A stretch of 35,930 bases of DNA from Thermoplasmatota archaeon (GCA_018334755.1 JAGXLI010000015.1:1-35930), one strand, 5' to 3'; counted from the stretch's first letter, positions 1-8,695 are shown. The notes: generated from the sequence alone by a model not told the origin. A program made the numbers and translations.

Positions 1-659
1 GTATAATCTCCGGCGGAATGTAACCGGTACCTAGAAGTACCTCCGCCCGGCAGCTCGGTGAAGTTGCCGTCCTCTTCTCTATCATACATCATCCCCAGAT
101 CCTCGTGCCAGTCCAATATCTTTGGGGCGTCCATTGTCAGTGCTTTGACGAGGTCCGGCTCGTTGGTGAAATGTCCTCCTCCGATCGCATCTAGATAATG
201 CCTTACAGGAGAATCATCTTCTTTATCGGCAGCTTGTATGCCGCCCTGAGCCATCATGCTGTTAGCATCGCCGTGCCTTAATTTCGTAGATATCAATATC
301 TCTTCCGGGTCTATGCCCTCTTCGACGGCCCAAAGAGCCGCGACCGTGCCGGCTCCTCCTCCGCCGATGATCAGAACATCTACATCATAATCGATCTGGT
401 TCAGGTCTATCTCCGATGGATCGATCAGGCTGTGAGCTTCTAACATCTCTGTAACTTCGTTCGGAGCTTTCCTACCCTGGCTCGGGCCTATCTCTATCTC
501 TTTCTTGCCCTCGGGCCTGTAATCGGGATGGAAGTTGTTTAGTACCTCGTCGGCCTGGTCGGGATCCATCCTGTCAGGTATCTTATCGATACGCTCGGAA
601 CGGGACTCCTCGACTTTCTTTATACTCTCTTCCATATAATCAGGATATCCTTCCGACAT
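1..659 (-). CDS. Fumarate reductase/succinate dehydrogenase-like flavoprotein (TfrA-like), partial
   Basis: The reading frame is open from an ATG at 657-659 to the window edge, so the C-terminal part is missing; it is absent from the ORF track because it has no stop here. After an acidic N-terminal extension of about 90 residues there is an FAD-binding motif (VLIIGGGGAGTVAALWA), then HGDANSMMAQGGI and GGTSRYRLHSAGDY, which are typical of the fumarate reductase/succinate dehydrogenase/L-aspartate oxidase flavoprotein family. It begins 2 nt after the stop of the iron-sulfur gene and is the last visible gene of the hdr-mvh operon. By family, it carries FAD and exchanges electrons between fumarate/succinate and the iron-sulfur partner. 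The neighbouring Hdr genes suggest the thiol:fumarate reductase branch (TfrA), which is an inference. The missing C-terminus prevents a check of the catalytic Arg/His residues. Confidence 0.85.
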   Translation of the reverse strand, partial: MSEGYPDYMEESIKKVEESRSERIDKIPDRMDPDQADEVLNNFHPDYRPEGKKEIEIGPSQGRKAPNEVTEMLEAHSLIDPSEIDLNQIDYDVDVLIIGGGGAGTVAALWAVEEGIDPEEILISTKLRHGDANSMMAQGGIQAADKEDDSPVRHYLDAIGGGHFTNEPDLVKALTMDAPKILDWHEDLGMMYDREEDGNFTELPGGGTSRYRLHSAGDY

Positions 660-661
660 GT

Positions 662-1378
662 TTATCCCTCCTCCACTATATCTCTTTCATCATATCTCTT
701 CTTGAGTTCTTCTTCAGCCATGTTTGCCAGTTCCTCCATCTCTTCATCATACTTTCCTTCTTCGATCTCTTTGACCCGTTTCGCTAATTCGTCGCTATCG
801 GGTTGTTCGTACTTAGAGTAAATCCTTCTGGCCATCTGGGCCATATGATACTGCTTGATATCAGCGGGACACCTGATCGAGCAGAGACCGCACTGGATAC
901 AATCGAAAGATAATTCGGCGGTCCTTTCGATGTCACCTCTCAAAGCCGCCTGAACATAATCCATCACTTCTATATCCTGTGGGCAGGATTTTGTACAGGT
1001 GTTGCAGGATACGCATCGAGCGACCTCTGGATAATGATCTAAAAGAACGTTATCGTGTTCTTCGGGATCCACTTTTTCTATTTCATATTCCTCCCTTACC
1101 GCCGGCATGAACGGTAACTGTACAAGGAACATGCCGTCTTCGACCGCTGTTTGGCATGCAAGGTCCATCTTCAGTTTGTAGTCCTCTTCGGTCCTGTAGA
1201 CCGTTGAACAGGCGCCGCAAAAACCCCCTCTACAGCCGCATCCACGGGTGAACTTGTAACCAGCATATTCGAGTGCGGTCATTATCGTAAGGCCTTCCGG
1301 TACCTCATAGCGCTTTCCCATCACGAAGATCTCGACCATCTCTTGTTCTTCATCCTCTTCGTTTTTGTCTTCATTCAT
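662..1378 (-). CDS. Fumarate reductase-type iron-sulfur subunit (FrdB/TfrB N-terminal-like)
   Basis: This 238-residue protein has an N-terminal plant-type [2Fe-2S] domain (CGCRGGFCGAC near residues 47-57, with a further Cys at 75). A C-terminal ferredoxin domain has two complete four-Cys sets, CVSCNTCTKSCP (122-133) and CIQCGLCSIRCP (160-171). Ordinary succinate dehydrogenase B subunits use a three-Cys [3Fe-4S] set at one of these sites, so two full sets point to the thiol:fumarate reductase or Hdr-linked type. In Methanothermobacter TfrB this module is fused to HdrB-like CCG domains; here the CCG protein (HdrB) is the separate gene just upstream. The first 13 residues are a very acidic tail, and Met14 is an alternative start. 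The gene sits 6 nt after hdrB and 2 nt before the flavoprotein gene. Confidence 0.88.
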   Translation of the reverse strand: MNEDKNEEDEEQEMVEIFVMGKRYEVPEGLTIMTALEYAGYKFTRGCGCRGGFCGACSTVYRTEEDYKLKMDLACQTAVEDGMFLVQLPFMPAVREEYEIEKVDPEEHDNVLLDHYPEVARCVSCNTCTKSCPQDIEVMDYVQAALRGDIERTAELSFDCIQCGLCSIRCPADIKQYHMAQMARRIYSKYEQPDSDELAKRVKEIEEGKYDEEMEELANMAEEELKKRYDERDIVEEG

Positions 1379-1384
1379 ATAATC

Positions 1385-2236
1385 TCACTCCTTGATTCCT
1401 TTCTCTTCAAGTAAAGATATCGGATCGATCTTATGATTCTCCATCTCTATGTCCAATCCTAGAGCTAGAGCGATCAATTCAGTTATGTAAAACACGGGGA
1501 GCTCAAACTCAGTAGCCCTCTGGTGAAAATCTAGATTGAACTGGCACAGGGGACAAGAAAGTACTATAGCGTCGGCCCCTTCATTTACGGCATAAGAAAC
1601 TATGTCCTCTACTCGTTTTTCCACAATATCAGATCTATTTACGGTATGGTAAGATCCACAGCATTCCGTCCTTTTCGGATTCTCTATAACTTCGGCCCCC
1701 AACGATCCCAGAATCTCTTCCATCATCTCGGGATCTTCGGTTTCATCTATTGCAACATTATCGGGCCTCAAAAGCATGCAGCCGTAATACGGAGCTATGT
1801 TCAGATCGTCCAGCGAGTTAGTGACAGCATCTTCGATCTCGTCTTTCATCTCGAGCAAGATCTCTAATAGGTGATGGACCTCGACCTCTCCTTCATAATC
1901 TGGATCTTCATCTAAAAAATCATTCATGGTCTCAAGATCGTCTTCGTTCTCCTTCATCCTCTCGTTTGCCTGTTTCAGAACGTTGTAACACATGTCGCAG
2001 AGCGTAACAACTTTTTCTTCGCCCTGCTCCTGGGCGCAGCACATAGTTCTTATGGGAGCTATCTGGTGCATTATGTCATCTTCCGTCAGGGACTGCATGG
2101 CTCCGCAGCAGTACCAATCGTCCATCTCGACCAGAGGTCTGCCGAGTTCTTCCATCACCTTCATCGCACTGCTCTCATAATCTTTAGCTTTGGTTTTAAG
2201 CGTGCAGCCCGGATAATAAAGATAACTATCCTCCAT
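1385..2236 (-). CDS. hdrB: CoB--CoM heterodisulfide reductase subunit B (CCG domains)
   Basis: This 283-residue protein has two cysteine-rich CCG domains. The first contains YYPGC (residues 7-11), CCGAM (43-47) and CDMC (about 80-83); the second contains YYGC (about 150-153), CCGSYH (192-197) and CPLC (229-232). In the family these domains hold the noncubane [4Fe-4S] clusters that split the CoM-S-S-CoB disulfide or a related disulfide. It follows hdrC with a 4-nt gap and precedes the FrdB-like gene by 6 nt. Full length and with intact cysteines, it should be active. Whether the substrate is really CoM-S-S-CoB depends on whether the organism makes these cofactors, which this window does not show. 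Confidence 0.93.
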   Translation of the reverse strand: MEDSYLYYPGCTLKTKAKDYESSAMKVMEELGRPLVEMDDWYCCGAMQSLTEDDIMHQIAPIRTMCCAQEQGEEKVVTLCDMCYNVLKQANERMKENEDDLETMNDFLDEDPDYEGEVEVHHLLEILLEMKDEIEDAVTNSLDDLNIAPYYGCMLLRPDNVAIDETEDPEMMEEILGSLGAEVIENPKRTECCGSYHTVNRSDIVEKRVEDIVSYAVNEGADAIVLSCPLCQFNLDFHQRATEFELPVFYITELIALALGLDIEMENHKIDPISLLEEKGIKE

Positions 2237-2240
2237 TTTA

Positions 2241-2636
2241 TCATCCCGTCTCCTTCCTGAAGCAGCCCACTACGGCTAACTGGGGCAGTTCTTCCATATT
2301 ATCAACTTCATCGACTTCGGCCCTATCTATATTTGCTCTCAGGACTATCTGCCTGACCGCCTCCATTATCTTGGCTATATCGATATCTCTAGGACATCGA
2401 ACGCTGCACGTATAACACGCGGCGCAGATCCACATCGTGTTGTGCTCCAGAACCTTTTCGATATCACCTAAAATTATGTGCTTGAAAACTCTCTCCGGCA
2501 GTATATCCATGTCTTCAACAAAAGGACAGCCAGCGGCGCAAGTTCCACACTGTATACAGGCGTTCAAAGACTGACCTGAAAGCTCTTCGACTTTGTCCGC
2601 AAAATCGATATCTCTGGTCAATTTTTTTAGATTCAT
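2241..2636 (-). CDS. hdrC: CoB--CoM heterodisulfide reductase subunit C (ferredoxin-like)
   Basis: This short 131-residue HdrC has two [4Fe-4S] sets, CIQCGTCAAGCPF and CAACYTCSVRCPRDIDI. It passes electrons between HdrA and the CCG subunit HdrB. Its start overlaps the 3' end of mvhA by 4 nt (ATGA), and hdrB starts 4 nt after its stop, so the three are probably translated together. Soluble HdrC proteins are usually somewhat longer, but both clusters and the intervening helix are present. Residues after the second cluster are acidic. The order hdrC-hdrB after the hydrogenase genes is the usual pairing. Confidence 0.92.
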   Translation of the reverse strand: MNLKKLTRDIDFADKVEELSGQSLNACIQCGTCAAGCPFVEDMDILPERVFKHIILGDIEKVLEHNTMWICAACYTCSVRCPRDIDIAKIMEAVRQIVLRANIDRAEVDEVDNMEELPQLAVVGCFRKETG

Positions 2637-4114
2637 TCTTTATCACCTATCCCCTGTTGGACCTCTTTATACTTCTCCCCCTCAGAATCGTAGATGTTCA
2701 CTTTGAGCGGGGTATCGCCCATCGCCGAATGAGTCGCACAAGCCAGACAGGGATCGTAGGCCCTGAACGCTCTCTCGACCTTGTTCAGCATGCCCTCCTG
2801 GATATCTCCCCCGTCTATGTATTTTTTAGCGGCATCCCTAACGCTCATCGAGATGACCGAAGCGTTGTGATTGGTCGCCACTATAAGGTTGGCGTTCTCT
2901 ATCTGACCGTCTTCGTCAAGATCGTAATCATGTATCAAAGTTCCACGAGCAGCTTCAACTATTCCGATTCCGCTTCCAGGTTCGCCTGGTTCGTTCCTGA
3001 TGTTATCGCTCTCCAGGTCTTCATCTTTGGCTAGTTCCTCTAAAATCTCCGCCGCCTGAAGTACTTCTATCAGGCGGGCCCAGTGGTAGGCCATCGTGGA
3101 GTGTACCGGGTAACCCAAAGCGTCGAACATCTCCTCATATTCCTCTTGCGCCAGCTCAGTCTTCATGCCTTCCGCTGCATTGATCCTTCCCAGGGTCCCC
3201 ACACGATATATTCCGGAAGCTTCTCCCTCTTCAAAGCCCTTCCATCCTATATCTTTGAGGTACGGGAACTTCATGTAACTCCATGGTTCCGTATGTTCTC
3301 TTATAACGTCCGTGTAATCCGTTCCGCTGAAGGAATCAAAATCTGCTCCGTCGGGATCTACGATATTTACTATTCCTCCAGTATGGCTCAATTCCCCGTC
3401 CTCGGTCAAACCCATGCTGTATGTTTCGAGCCTATCCTCTTTTATCACGTCTTCGTATTCCTTCAGAACTTCGTCTTTGAACAGGTCTAGAGTGAATTGA
3501 GCGAAGTCCACCATATCGCTGGTCAGTTCGATCAATTCCTCCCTCTCTTCGCTGCTCAAAGATTTGGTGACTCCTCCGGGTAAACCAAACGCTGGATGGA
3601 CTGACTTACCGGCTAACATCCTGACTATCTTCTGTCCTTTACCTCTCTGTTTGATTACTTTTTTACCTATGTCCTCGCCGACCTCTTTTATGACTCCGAG
3701 TATGTTTCTAGCGTCCCGCGGGGCATCCACCCCTACCAGAAAATCGGGGCTGGCGAGGTAATAAAAATGCAGTATATGATCGGCAAAGATGTAAGCGTTG
3801 TAGAATACCTCTCTCAGTTTTTTAGCGGCCTCCGTCGGTTCGACATCGTAGGCATCGTCAAGGGCTTTTGAAGAGGCAAGATGATGAGCTTCCGGACAGA
3901 CTCCACAGATCCTATTGGTTATGTTCGGCATGTCCTCCGCTCTTCTTCCCTCGCAGAACTTCTCGAATCCCTTGTACTCAGGAACTTGAAGATACGCGTT
4001 CTCAACTTCTTCTTCGTCATCTAGGAAGATCTCTATCTTACCGTGTCCTTCCAAACGGGTGATCGGGTCTATAGATATCTTGTTCTCATCCTTTTCAACT
4101 TTCTCTTCACTCAT
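2633..4114 (-). CDS. mvhA: F420-non-reducing [NiFe] hydrogenase large subunit
   Basis: This 493-residue group 3c-type hydrogenase large subunit shows the two nickel-binding motifs RICGVCPEAHH (68-78) and DPCLACATH (454-462), with all four Cys ligands. About 31 residues follow the last motif; in the family the tail after the conserved His is removed by a maturation protease, which lies outside this window. All Cys ligands are TGT/TGC, so it is not a selenocysteine version. It overlaps mvhG by 8 nt at its start and hdrC by 4 nt at its end. It oxidises H2 (or makes it) in the cytoplasm and passes electrons to MvhG, MvhD and HdrA. Very acidic patches such as LDDEEEVEN fit the rest of the proteome. 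Confidence 0.95.
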   Translation of the reverse strand: MSEEKVEKDENKISIDPITRLEGHGKIEIFLDDEEEVENAYLQVPEYKGFEKFCEGRRAEDMPNITNRICGVCPEAHHLASSKALDDAYDVEPTEAAKKLREVFYNAYIFADHILHFYYLASPDFLVGVDAPRDARNILGVIKEVGEDIGKKVIKQRGKGQKIVRMLAGKSVHPAFGLPGGVTKSLSSEEREELIELTSDMVDFAQFTLDLFKDEVLKEYEDVIKEDRLETYSMGLTEDGELSHTGGIVNIVDPDGADFDSFSGTDYTDVIREHTEPWSYMKFPYLKDIGWKGFEEGEASGIYRVGTLGRINAAEGMKTELAQEEYEEMFDALGYPVHSTMAYHWARLIEVLQAAEILEELAKDEDLESDNIRNEPGEPGSGIGIVEAARGTLIHDYDLDEDGQIENANLIVATNHNASVISMSVRDAAKKYIDGGDIQEGMLNKVERAFRAYDPCLACATHSAMGDTPLKVNIYDSEGEKYKEVQQGIGDKE

Positions 4115-5084
4115 CTAGATCACCTCTCTTGAAACCCATTATGCTGCTGGGTAAACTGAACATGTAGAAAGATCCGGTAGGATCTCTAACGCTCTTCATG
4201 GTCTCGAGGATCTCATCTTCCGTCTTCTTCTCTTCTCCTTCGATACCGATCACGGAAGCTAAGGCAGAGGCCATCCTGCTTCCCTGATCCTTTACGTCTT
4301 TTACGGGGCCGTTACAGCCGACGCAGGGATGACCCACTTCGGTACACGGGGCATCGCACATCCCCGCCGTTGCAGGTCCCATACAGAGTACGCCCTGATC
4401 CAATAAACACTCCTCTGGGTCAAGATCATCGGCCTCCTGTATCGGCTTCAATTCCTCTATCTTCTTCTCTTCCCTTTCCATCGGACATACGTCACAGACA
4501 CTCTTGTCCGAGATCAGGTCGTACTTTCCTACTTCAGTTTCATCGTCCAATAGAGCCGGAAAGGCTTCTTCCAACTGATTAGGCAAAGGAGGACAGCCCG
4601 GCAGGTAGTAATCAACATCTATTATATCTTCTAAAGGCACGATATGTTCCATCAAATCAGGCAGTTCTAGTTCACCTTCTTCAACCTCGCTCTTCTTTTG
4701 CGGGATCGGACCTTCATCGGTAGTTTTAGTATTGTAACCCGTCTCCAGAAGTTCATCTTTTTCACTCAGATTACCCAGGCCGAAAAGGCCGCCGTTGACG
4801 GAACAAGAACCGTAAGCCACCACTTCCTTCGCCTTTTCTCTGAGAAGTTCAGCCATCTCTATATTCTCTTCCAGGCGCATGGCTCCGTTGATGAACATTA
4901 TGTCTATCTCATCATCTCCCATCTCCTCGACATCTTCATATTTAGGATCCATCGCACAGGGCCAGAAAACTATATCTGCCTGTTCGACCACATCCAATAT
5001 CATCTCGTCGATATCAAGAACGCTGACCTGACAGCCACCGCAGGCCCCACACCAGTAAAAACCGATCTTCTTCTTTTCACTCAT
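4107..5084 (-). CDS. mvhG: F420-non-reducing hydrogenase small (iron-sulfur) subunit
   Basis: This 325-residue small subunit of the [NiFe] hydrogenase has the proximal-cluster motif WCGACGGCQVSVLDID near the N-terminus, followed by GSCSVNGG and PGCPPLP. A C-terminal cysteine-rich part (CDVCP, VLCMGPATAGMCDAPC, CVGCNGP) supplies the medial and distal clusters. It has no twin-arginine signal, so it is a cytoplasmic group 3 enzyme. It overlaps mvhD at the 5' end and mvhA at the 3' end by 8 nt each. It carries electrons from the MvhA active site to MvhD. Confidence 0.94.
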   Translation of the reverse strand: MSEKKKIGFYWCGACGGCQVSVLDIDEMILDVVEQADIVFWPCAMDPKYEDVEEMGDDEIDIMFINGAMRLEENIEMAELLREKAKEVVAYGSCSVNGGLFGLGNLSEKDELLETGYNTKTTDEGPIPQKKSEVEEGELELPDLMEHIVPLEDIIDVDYYLPGCPPLPNQLEEAFPALLDDETEVGKYDLISDKSVCDVCPMEREEKKIEELKPIQEADDLDPEECLLDQGVLCMGPATAGMCDAPCTEVGHPCVGCNGPVKDVKDQGSRMASALASVIGIEGEEKKTEDEILETMKSVRDPTGSFYMFSLPSSIMGFKRGDLDE

Positions 5085-5520
5085 CTTGATCTCCTCCTAT
5101 CGAAGAGCCGTCCAGATCTAAAGGACCCAGCTCTCTGATCTCTTCCGTCATGTCCTTCATCACTTCAGCAAATTTGCCGCCCTCCGCGGATGAGATCCAT
5201 TCTAACCTTAACCTTTCAGGATTCACCCCGAAATCCCTCATCATCTTCTTTATCATATCCGCTTTTCTTATGGTCTTATAATTGCCGTTGATATAATGGC
5301 AGTCACCGGGATGACACCCCGCGATAAGTACGCCGTCGGCACCTTCCTGCAGAGATTCGAAAACATGTTCAGGGGAAACTCTCGAGGAACACATCACCTT
5401 TATGTTCAAGATATTGGGAGGATACTGTTCTCTGCTCACACCGGCTAGATCCGCACCGGCGTAGCTGCACCAGTTGCAGAGAAATGCGATGATCTTGGGT
5501 TCAAAATCTTCTTCGCTCAT
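5077..5520 (-). CDS. mvhD: Hydrogenase delta subunit linking MvhAG to HdrA
   Basis: The ORF track gives a longer frame to 5631, but that extension lies inside hdrA. The ATG at 5518-5520 follows GAGGTGG and shares its A with the hdrA stop (TGATG), giving 147 residues, the usual MvhD size. The motifs FLCNWCSYAGADLAG, VMCSSRV and AGCHPGDCHY are those of the MvhD family, whose conserved cysteines hold a [2Fe-2S] cluster. MvhD docks the hydrogenase on HdrA so that electrons from H2 reach the bifurcating flavin. Its position directly after hdrA and before mvhG fits this role. Confidence 0.94.
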   Translation of the reverse strand: MSEEDFEPKIIAFLCNWCSYAGADLAGVSREQYPPNILNIKVMCSSRVSPEHVFESLQEGADGVLIAGCHPGDCHYINGNYKTIRKADMIKKMMRDFGVNPERLRLEWISSAEGGKFAEVMKDMTEEIRELGPLDLDGSSIGGDQDE

Positions 5521-8500
5521 CAGACCACCTCGTCGAGTAAGGCAGATTTTATCATCGCCGACAGCTGATCGTTTTCGAATCCCTTCTGTGTTATAGCTTC
5601 CGTAGGACAAACACTGGCACAGGAACCGCATCCTTTACAGAGCACGTCCGTTATCTCGGCTATCTCATCCTCTTCGTTGAAATCTATGGCGCCGTAGGGA
5701 CATACTGATATACACATCTTACAGCCGCTGCATCTATCATCGTCTATCTCCGCTATTATCCCTTCGCTTTTCGTGTAACCCCTCATCATCGGGACTTCCG
5801 CTTTAGAGGCCGCTCCATCCGCCTGGGATAGCGTATCGGAGATGTTCTTCGGATAGTGTGCTCCACCGGCCAGGTAAACACCTTCGGAGGGGAACTCCAG
5901 CGGCCTGAGTTTGGCGTGGGCTTCCATGAAAAAACCCGAAGGGTTGGACGATAGTTTTAACATCTGCTGAAGCTTACCCGCGCTCGGATCACCTTTAAGC
6001 TGCATCGCCAGTACGAGATAATCGGTATCTATATCTATGTCTTCGTCTAGAAGATTATCGTGTACGTTCACGTGCAGTTTTTCTCCCTCTCTGGTGACTT
6101 CTGGCTTATTGTCGGTTGAATACCTGACAAAGATCACGCCGTTCTCTTCCTGGACCTCGGCATAGTACTCTTCTTCTTTTTTACCGAAAACCCTCATATC
6201 CTTGTATAGTACGTAAACATTTGAATCTGGATACTTTTCTTTTATGGCCTTCGCGTTCTTGAGCGAGTTGCCACAGCCGACACGGCAGCACCAGGGCCGT
6301 TCTTCTTCCATAGCACCGACACAGTTGATGAACACCACGTTCTCGGGTTCATCCAGCTCGTCATCGGCCAGGGCCTCGTCCAGCTCCAGCTGCGTCAACA
6401 CTCTCTCTTCGTCTTCGTACATATAATACTCGTCAGGATCGATCTCTTCGAAGCCTGTCGTTAAAACTATCGTATCGCTCTCTATCACTTCGCCGGTGTC
6501 TAAAGTTAATTCATAATTTCCGATGTAGCCATCTACATCTTCGACTTCCGTTGAGGTTTTTACCGTTATATTATCTTGATTTTCGATCTGGTTCGACAAC
6601 TGGTCGGACAGCTCATCGGCATCCATATCTGAAGGGAATAAAGTGTTCAATCTGTTGAGCTTACCTCCGAGGTCGTCTTTCTTCTCTATCAGGGTCACCT
6701 GCTGACCCGCATCTGCCATGCTGAGAGCGGTCTTCATTCCCGCGGGACCCCCACCGATTATCACAGTGCTGTCCCCAACATCTATCTCTTTCTCTTCTAA
6801 TGCCGCTAGACGTTTTGCCTTTGCCACGGCCATCTTCGTCAATCTCTTCGCCTTTTCCGTCGCCTTCTCGGGTTCGTCGCTGTGGACCCAGCTGCACTGA
6901 TTCCTTATGTTCGCCATCTCCAGCAGATAGCGGTTCAATCCGACCTCTTCTAAAGTATCTTTGAAAAGGTCGGCGTGAGTTCGCGGGGAACAGGCCGAGA
7001 TTACAAACCTGTTAAGGTCGTGTTCTTCGATGGCTTCCTTCAGTTCAGACTGTGCATCTTCAGAACAGGCGAACATCGGATCATCGACATATTTCACTTC
7101 CGGGATATCCTCCACGCTTTCCTTGACGGTGTCGATATCGAGATAATTCGCGATGTTCTTACCACAGTGGCAGACGAAGATGCCTATCCTCGGCTCCTCT
7201 TCAGTTATATCTCTCTCTTCCGGTTTTTCGGGCTTACCTTTCCTCTCTCTATCTTTTATCGTTTCCACGGCCCTCGCGGCCGCACCACTAGCCTGGGCCA
7301 CGCTGTCCGGAATATCTTTAGGAGATTGAGAGCAGCCCGCAAGATATATCCCGTCTCGAGTGGAGTCCATAGGAGCCGTCAACACGTCCTTCGATTCGAA
7401 GAAACCGTTCTCATCTACTTCCACGCCGAGAAGGTCCGCCAATTCTTTATTCCCTTCTGACGGAACTATCGCCGAAGATAGAACCACCATATCGACTTCG
7501 TTCGTTTTTACCTCGCCCTCTTCAGTATCTTCATATTCGATCGCTAGTTTACCTTCCTCTGTCTTGTAGACTCGAGAGGGTCTACCTCTCTTGTAATTAA
7601 CTCCCTTTTCCTTTGCGCTCTGGTAATACTGCTGGAAATCTTTTCCATAAGCACGAAGGTCCATATAATGAACGGAAGCGTCGATATCGGGATTATCTCC
7701 TATGGTGATGGAAGCTTCTTTTGTGGCGTACATACAGCATACCCTTGAACAGTACGGCATCCCTTTCTGTTTGCATCTTGAGCCAACGCACTGTATCCAT
7801 GCCACTTCCTCGGGTGCTTCTCCGTCGGATGGTTTCAGAACTTCTCCTTCGGTCGGCCCCGAAGAAGATAGAAGTCTCTCGTACTCCAACGCCGTCATAA
7901 CATCTTCATGCTGGTCGTACCCGTATTCTTCCCTCCATTCGTCGGGCTCCATCATCTCGTAACCTGTCGCGACTATGATACTACCGACGTCAAGTTTGAC
8001 CTGCTTGGACTTTTCCAGGAAATGGATGGCTTCCGCATCGCAGACGCTCTCGCATGCGCCGCACCCCACGCAGTTATCATAATCTATCGTATAACTTAAA
8101 GGAACGGATTGGGGATACTCGACATAGATCGCCTTTCTGCTCGATAGGTCCTCGTCAAATTCGTTGGGGACCTCTACGGGGCAGACCTCGGCACAATCCG
8201 CACATGCGGTACACTCCTCTGGATCCACGTACTTCGATCTTTTCCATATATCCACGGTGAACTCACCAGCACTCCCACTCACATCCTTTATCTCAGAATA
8301 TGTAAGAAGCTCTATATTTTCATGTCTGCTGGTCTCCACCAGTTTTGGAGCGGATATACAGATAGAACAATCATCGGTGGGAAAGGTCTTATCCAATTTT
8401 ACCATGTTCCCGCCGATACTCGGCTTTATATCGACTATGACTACTTCATAGCCTTTATCAGCTAGATCCAATGCGGACTGTACCCCTGATATGCCCCCAC

Positions 8501-8534
8501 CTATTACCAAAACATCTTTTTCCTTTTCTTTCAT
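5520..8534 (-). CDS. hdrA: HdrA with two flavin modules (double-length heterodisulfide reductase subunit A)
   Basis: This 1004-residue protein is much longer than the usual HdrA of about 650. The first half has GGGISG (12-17), the HdrA/QmoA-type TDDCSIC (53-59), ferredoxin sets CTACADCAEVCP (108-119) and CVGCGACESVCD (155-166), and CVGSRC...YCSRVCC (249-267). A linker near 430-449 leads to a second, complete HdrA. That half has the N-terminal signature GIFVCHCGKNIANYLD (451 onward), a second GGGPAGMK (594-601), CVGAMEEERPWCCRVGC, and two C-terminal [4Fe-4S] sets (CSGCKMCISVCP, CKGCGSCASVCP). HdrA carries the FAD that bifurcates electrons between ferredoxin and the disulfide. It is the first gene of the operon, preceded by GGTAG 6 nt before the ATG, with mvhD overlapping its stop. 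What the extra flavin module does is inferred, not seen. Confidence 0.93.
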   Translation of the reverse strand: MKEKEKDVLVIGGGISGVQSALDLADKGYEVVIVDIKPSIGGNMVKLDKTFPTDDCSICISAPKLVETSRHENIELLTYSEIKDVSGSAGEFTVDIWKRSKYVDPEECTACADCAEVCPVEVPNEFDEDLSSRKAIYVEYPQSVPLSYTIDYDNCVGCGACESVCDAEAIHFLEKSKQVKLDVGSIIVATGYEMMEPDEWREEYGYDQHEDVMTALEYERLLSSSGPTEGEVLKPSDGEAPEEVAWIQCVGSRCKQKGMPYCSRVCCMYATKEASITIGDNPDIDASVHYMDLRAYGKDFQQYYQSAKEKGVNYKRGRPSRVYKTEEGKLAIEYEDTEEGEVKTNEVDMVVLSSAIVPSEGNKELADLLGVEVDENGFFESKDVLTAPMDSTRDGIYLAGCSQSPKDIPDSVAQASGAAARAVETIKDRERKGKPEKPEERDITEEEPRIGIFVCHCGKNIANYLDIDTVKESVEDIPEVKYVDDPMFACSEDAQSELKEAIEEHDLNRFVISACSPRTHADLFKDTLEEVGLNRYLLEMANIRNQCSWVHSDEPEKATEKAKRLTKMAVAKAKRLAALEEKEIDVGDSTVIIGGGPAGMKTALSMADAGQQVTLIEKKDDLGGKLNRLNTLFPSDMDADELSDQLSNQIENQDNITVKTSTEVEDVDGYIGNYELTLDTGEVIESDTIVLTTGFEEIDPDEYYMYEDEERVLTQLELDEALADDELDEPENVVFINCVGAMEEERPWCCRVGCGNSLKNAKAIKEKYPDSNVYVLYKDMRVFGKKEEEYYAEVQEENGVIFVRYSTDNKPEVTREGEKLHVNVHDNLLDEDIDIDTDYLVLAMQLKGDPSAGKLQQMLKLSSNPSGFFMEAHAKLRPLEFPSEGVYLAGGAHYPKNISDTLSQADGAASKAEVPMMRGYTKSEGIIAEIDDDRCSGCKMCISVCPYGAIDFNEEDEIAEITDVLCKGCGSCASVCPTEAITQKGFENDQLSAMIKSALLDEVV

Positions 8535-8644
8535 ATTAACTACCTTTTTTGGGTGTGATTATAGGGAGATTTTACGACGGGACAAGAGAGGGGATTAATA
8601 AATCCTTGGTCCATCTACTCAACTCCTCTCTCCAGCCCCGGTTT

Positions 8645-8695
8645 TAGCCCTTTATAAACACTTTAGAGTGTATAAAGTATTTAAAAATTTCCTTT
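8645..8695. promoter_or_regulatory. Divergent promoter region of hdrA operon and cyclophilin-like gene
   Basis: This AT-rich centre of the 219-nt space separates the two divergent genes. It has TTTATAAA at 8651-8658, an inverted repeat ACACT-TTAG-AGTGT at 8658-8671, and TATAAAGTATTTAAAAATTT from 8671. TTTATAAA reads the same on both strands and could be the TATA box of the hdr operon, giving a leader of roughly 90 nt. The rightward gene more likely uses TGATAAACATT near 8727-8736, which would give a nearly leaderless mRNA. The inverted repeat lies between the two TATA-like elements and could be an operator. These assignments rest only on motif position. Confidence 0.4.

Noticed and set aside
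5521-5631. Longer MvhD start from the ORF track
   Set aside because: The extra 37 residues lie entirely inside the hdrA reading frame and do not resemble MvhD; the ATG at 5520 has a good ribosome-binding site and gives the normal length.
6661-6897. Basic minus-strand ORF within hdrA
   Set aside because: It is a shadow of the second FAD domain of HdrA in another frame, with no start signal or domain.
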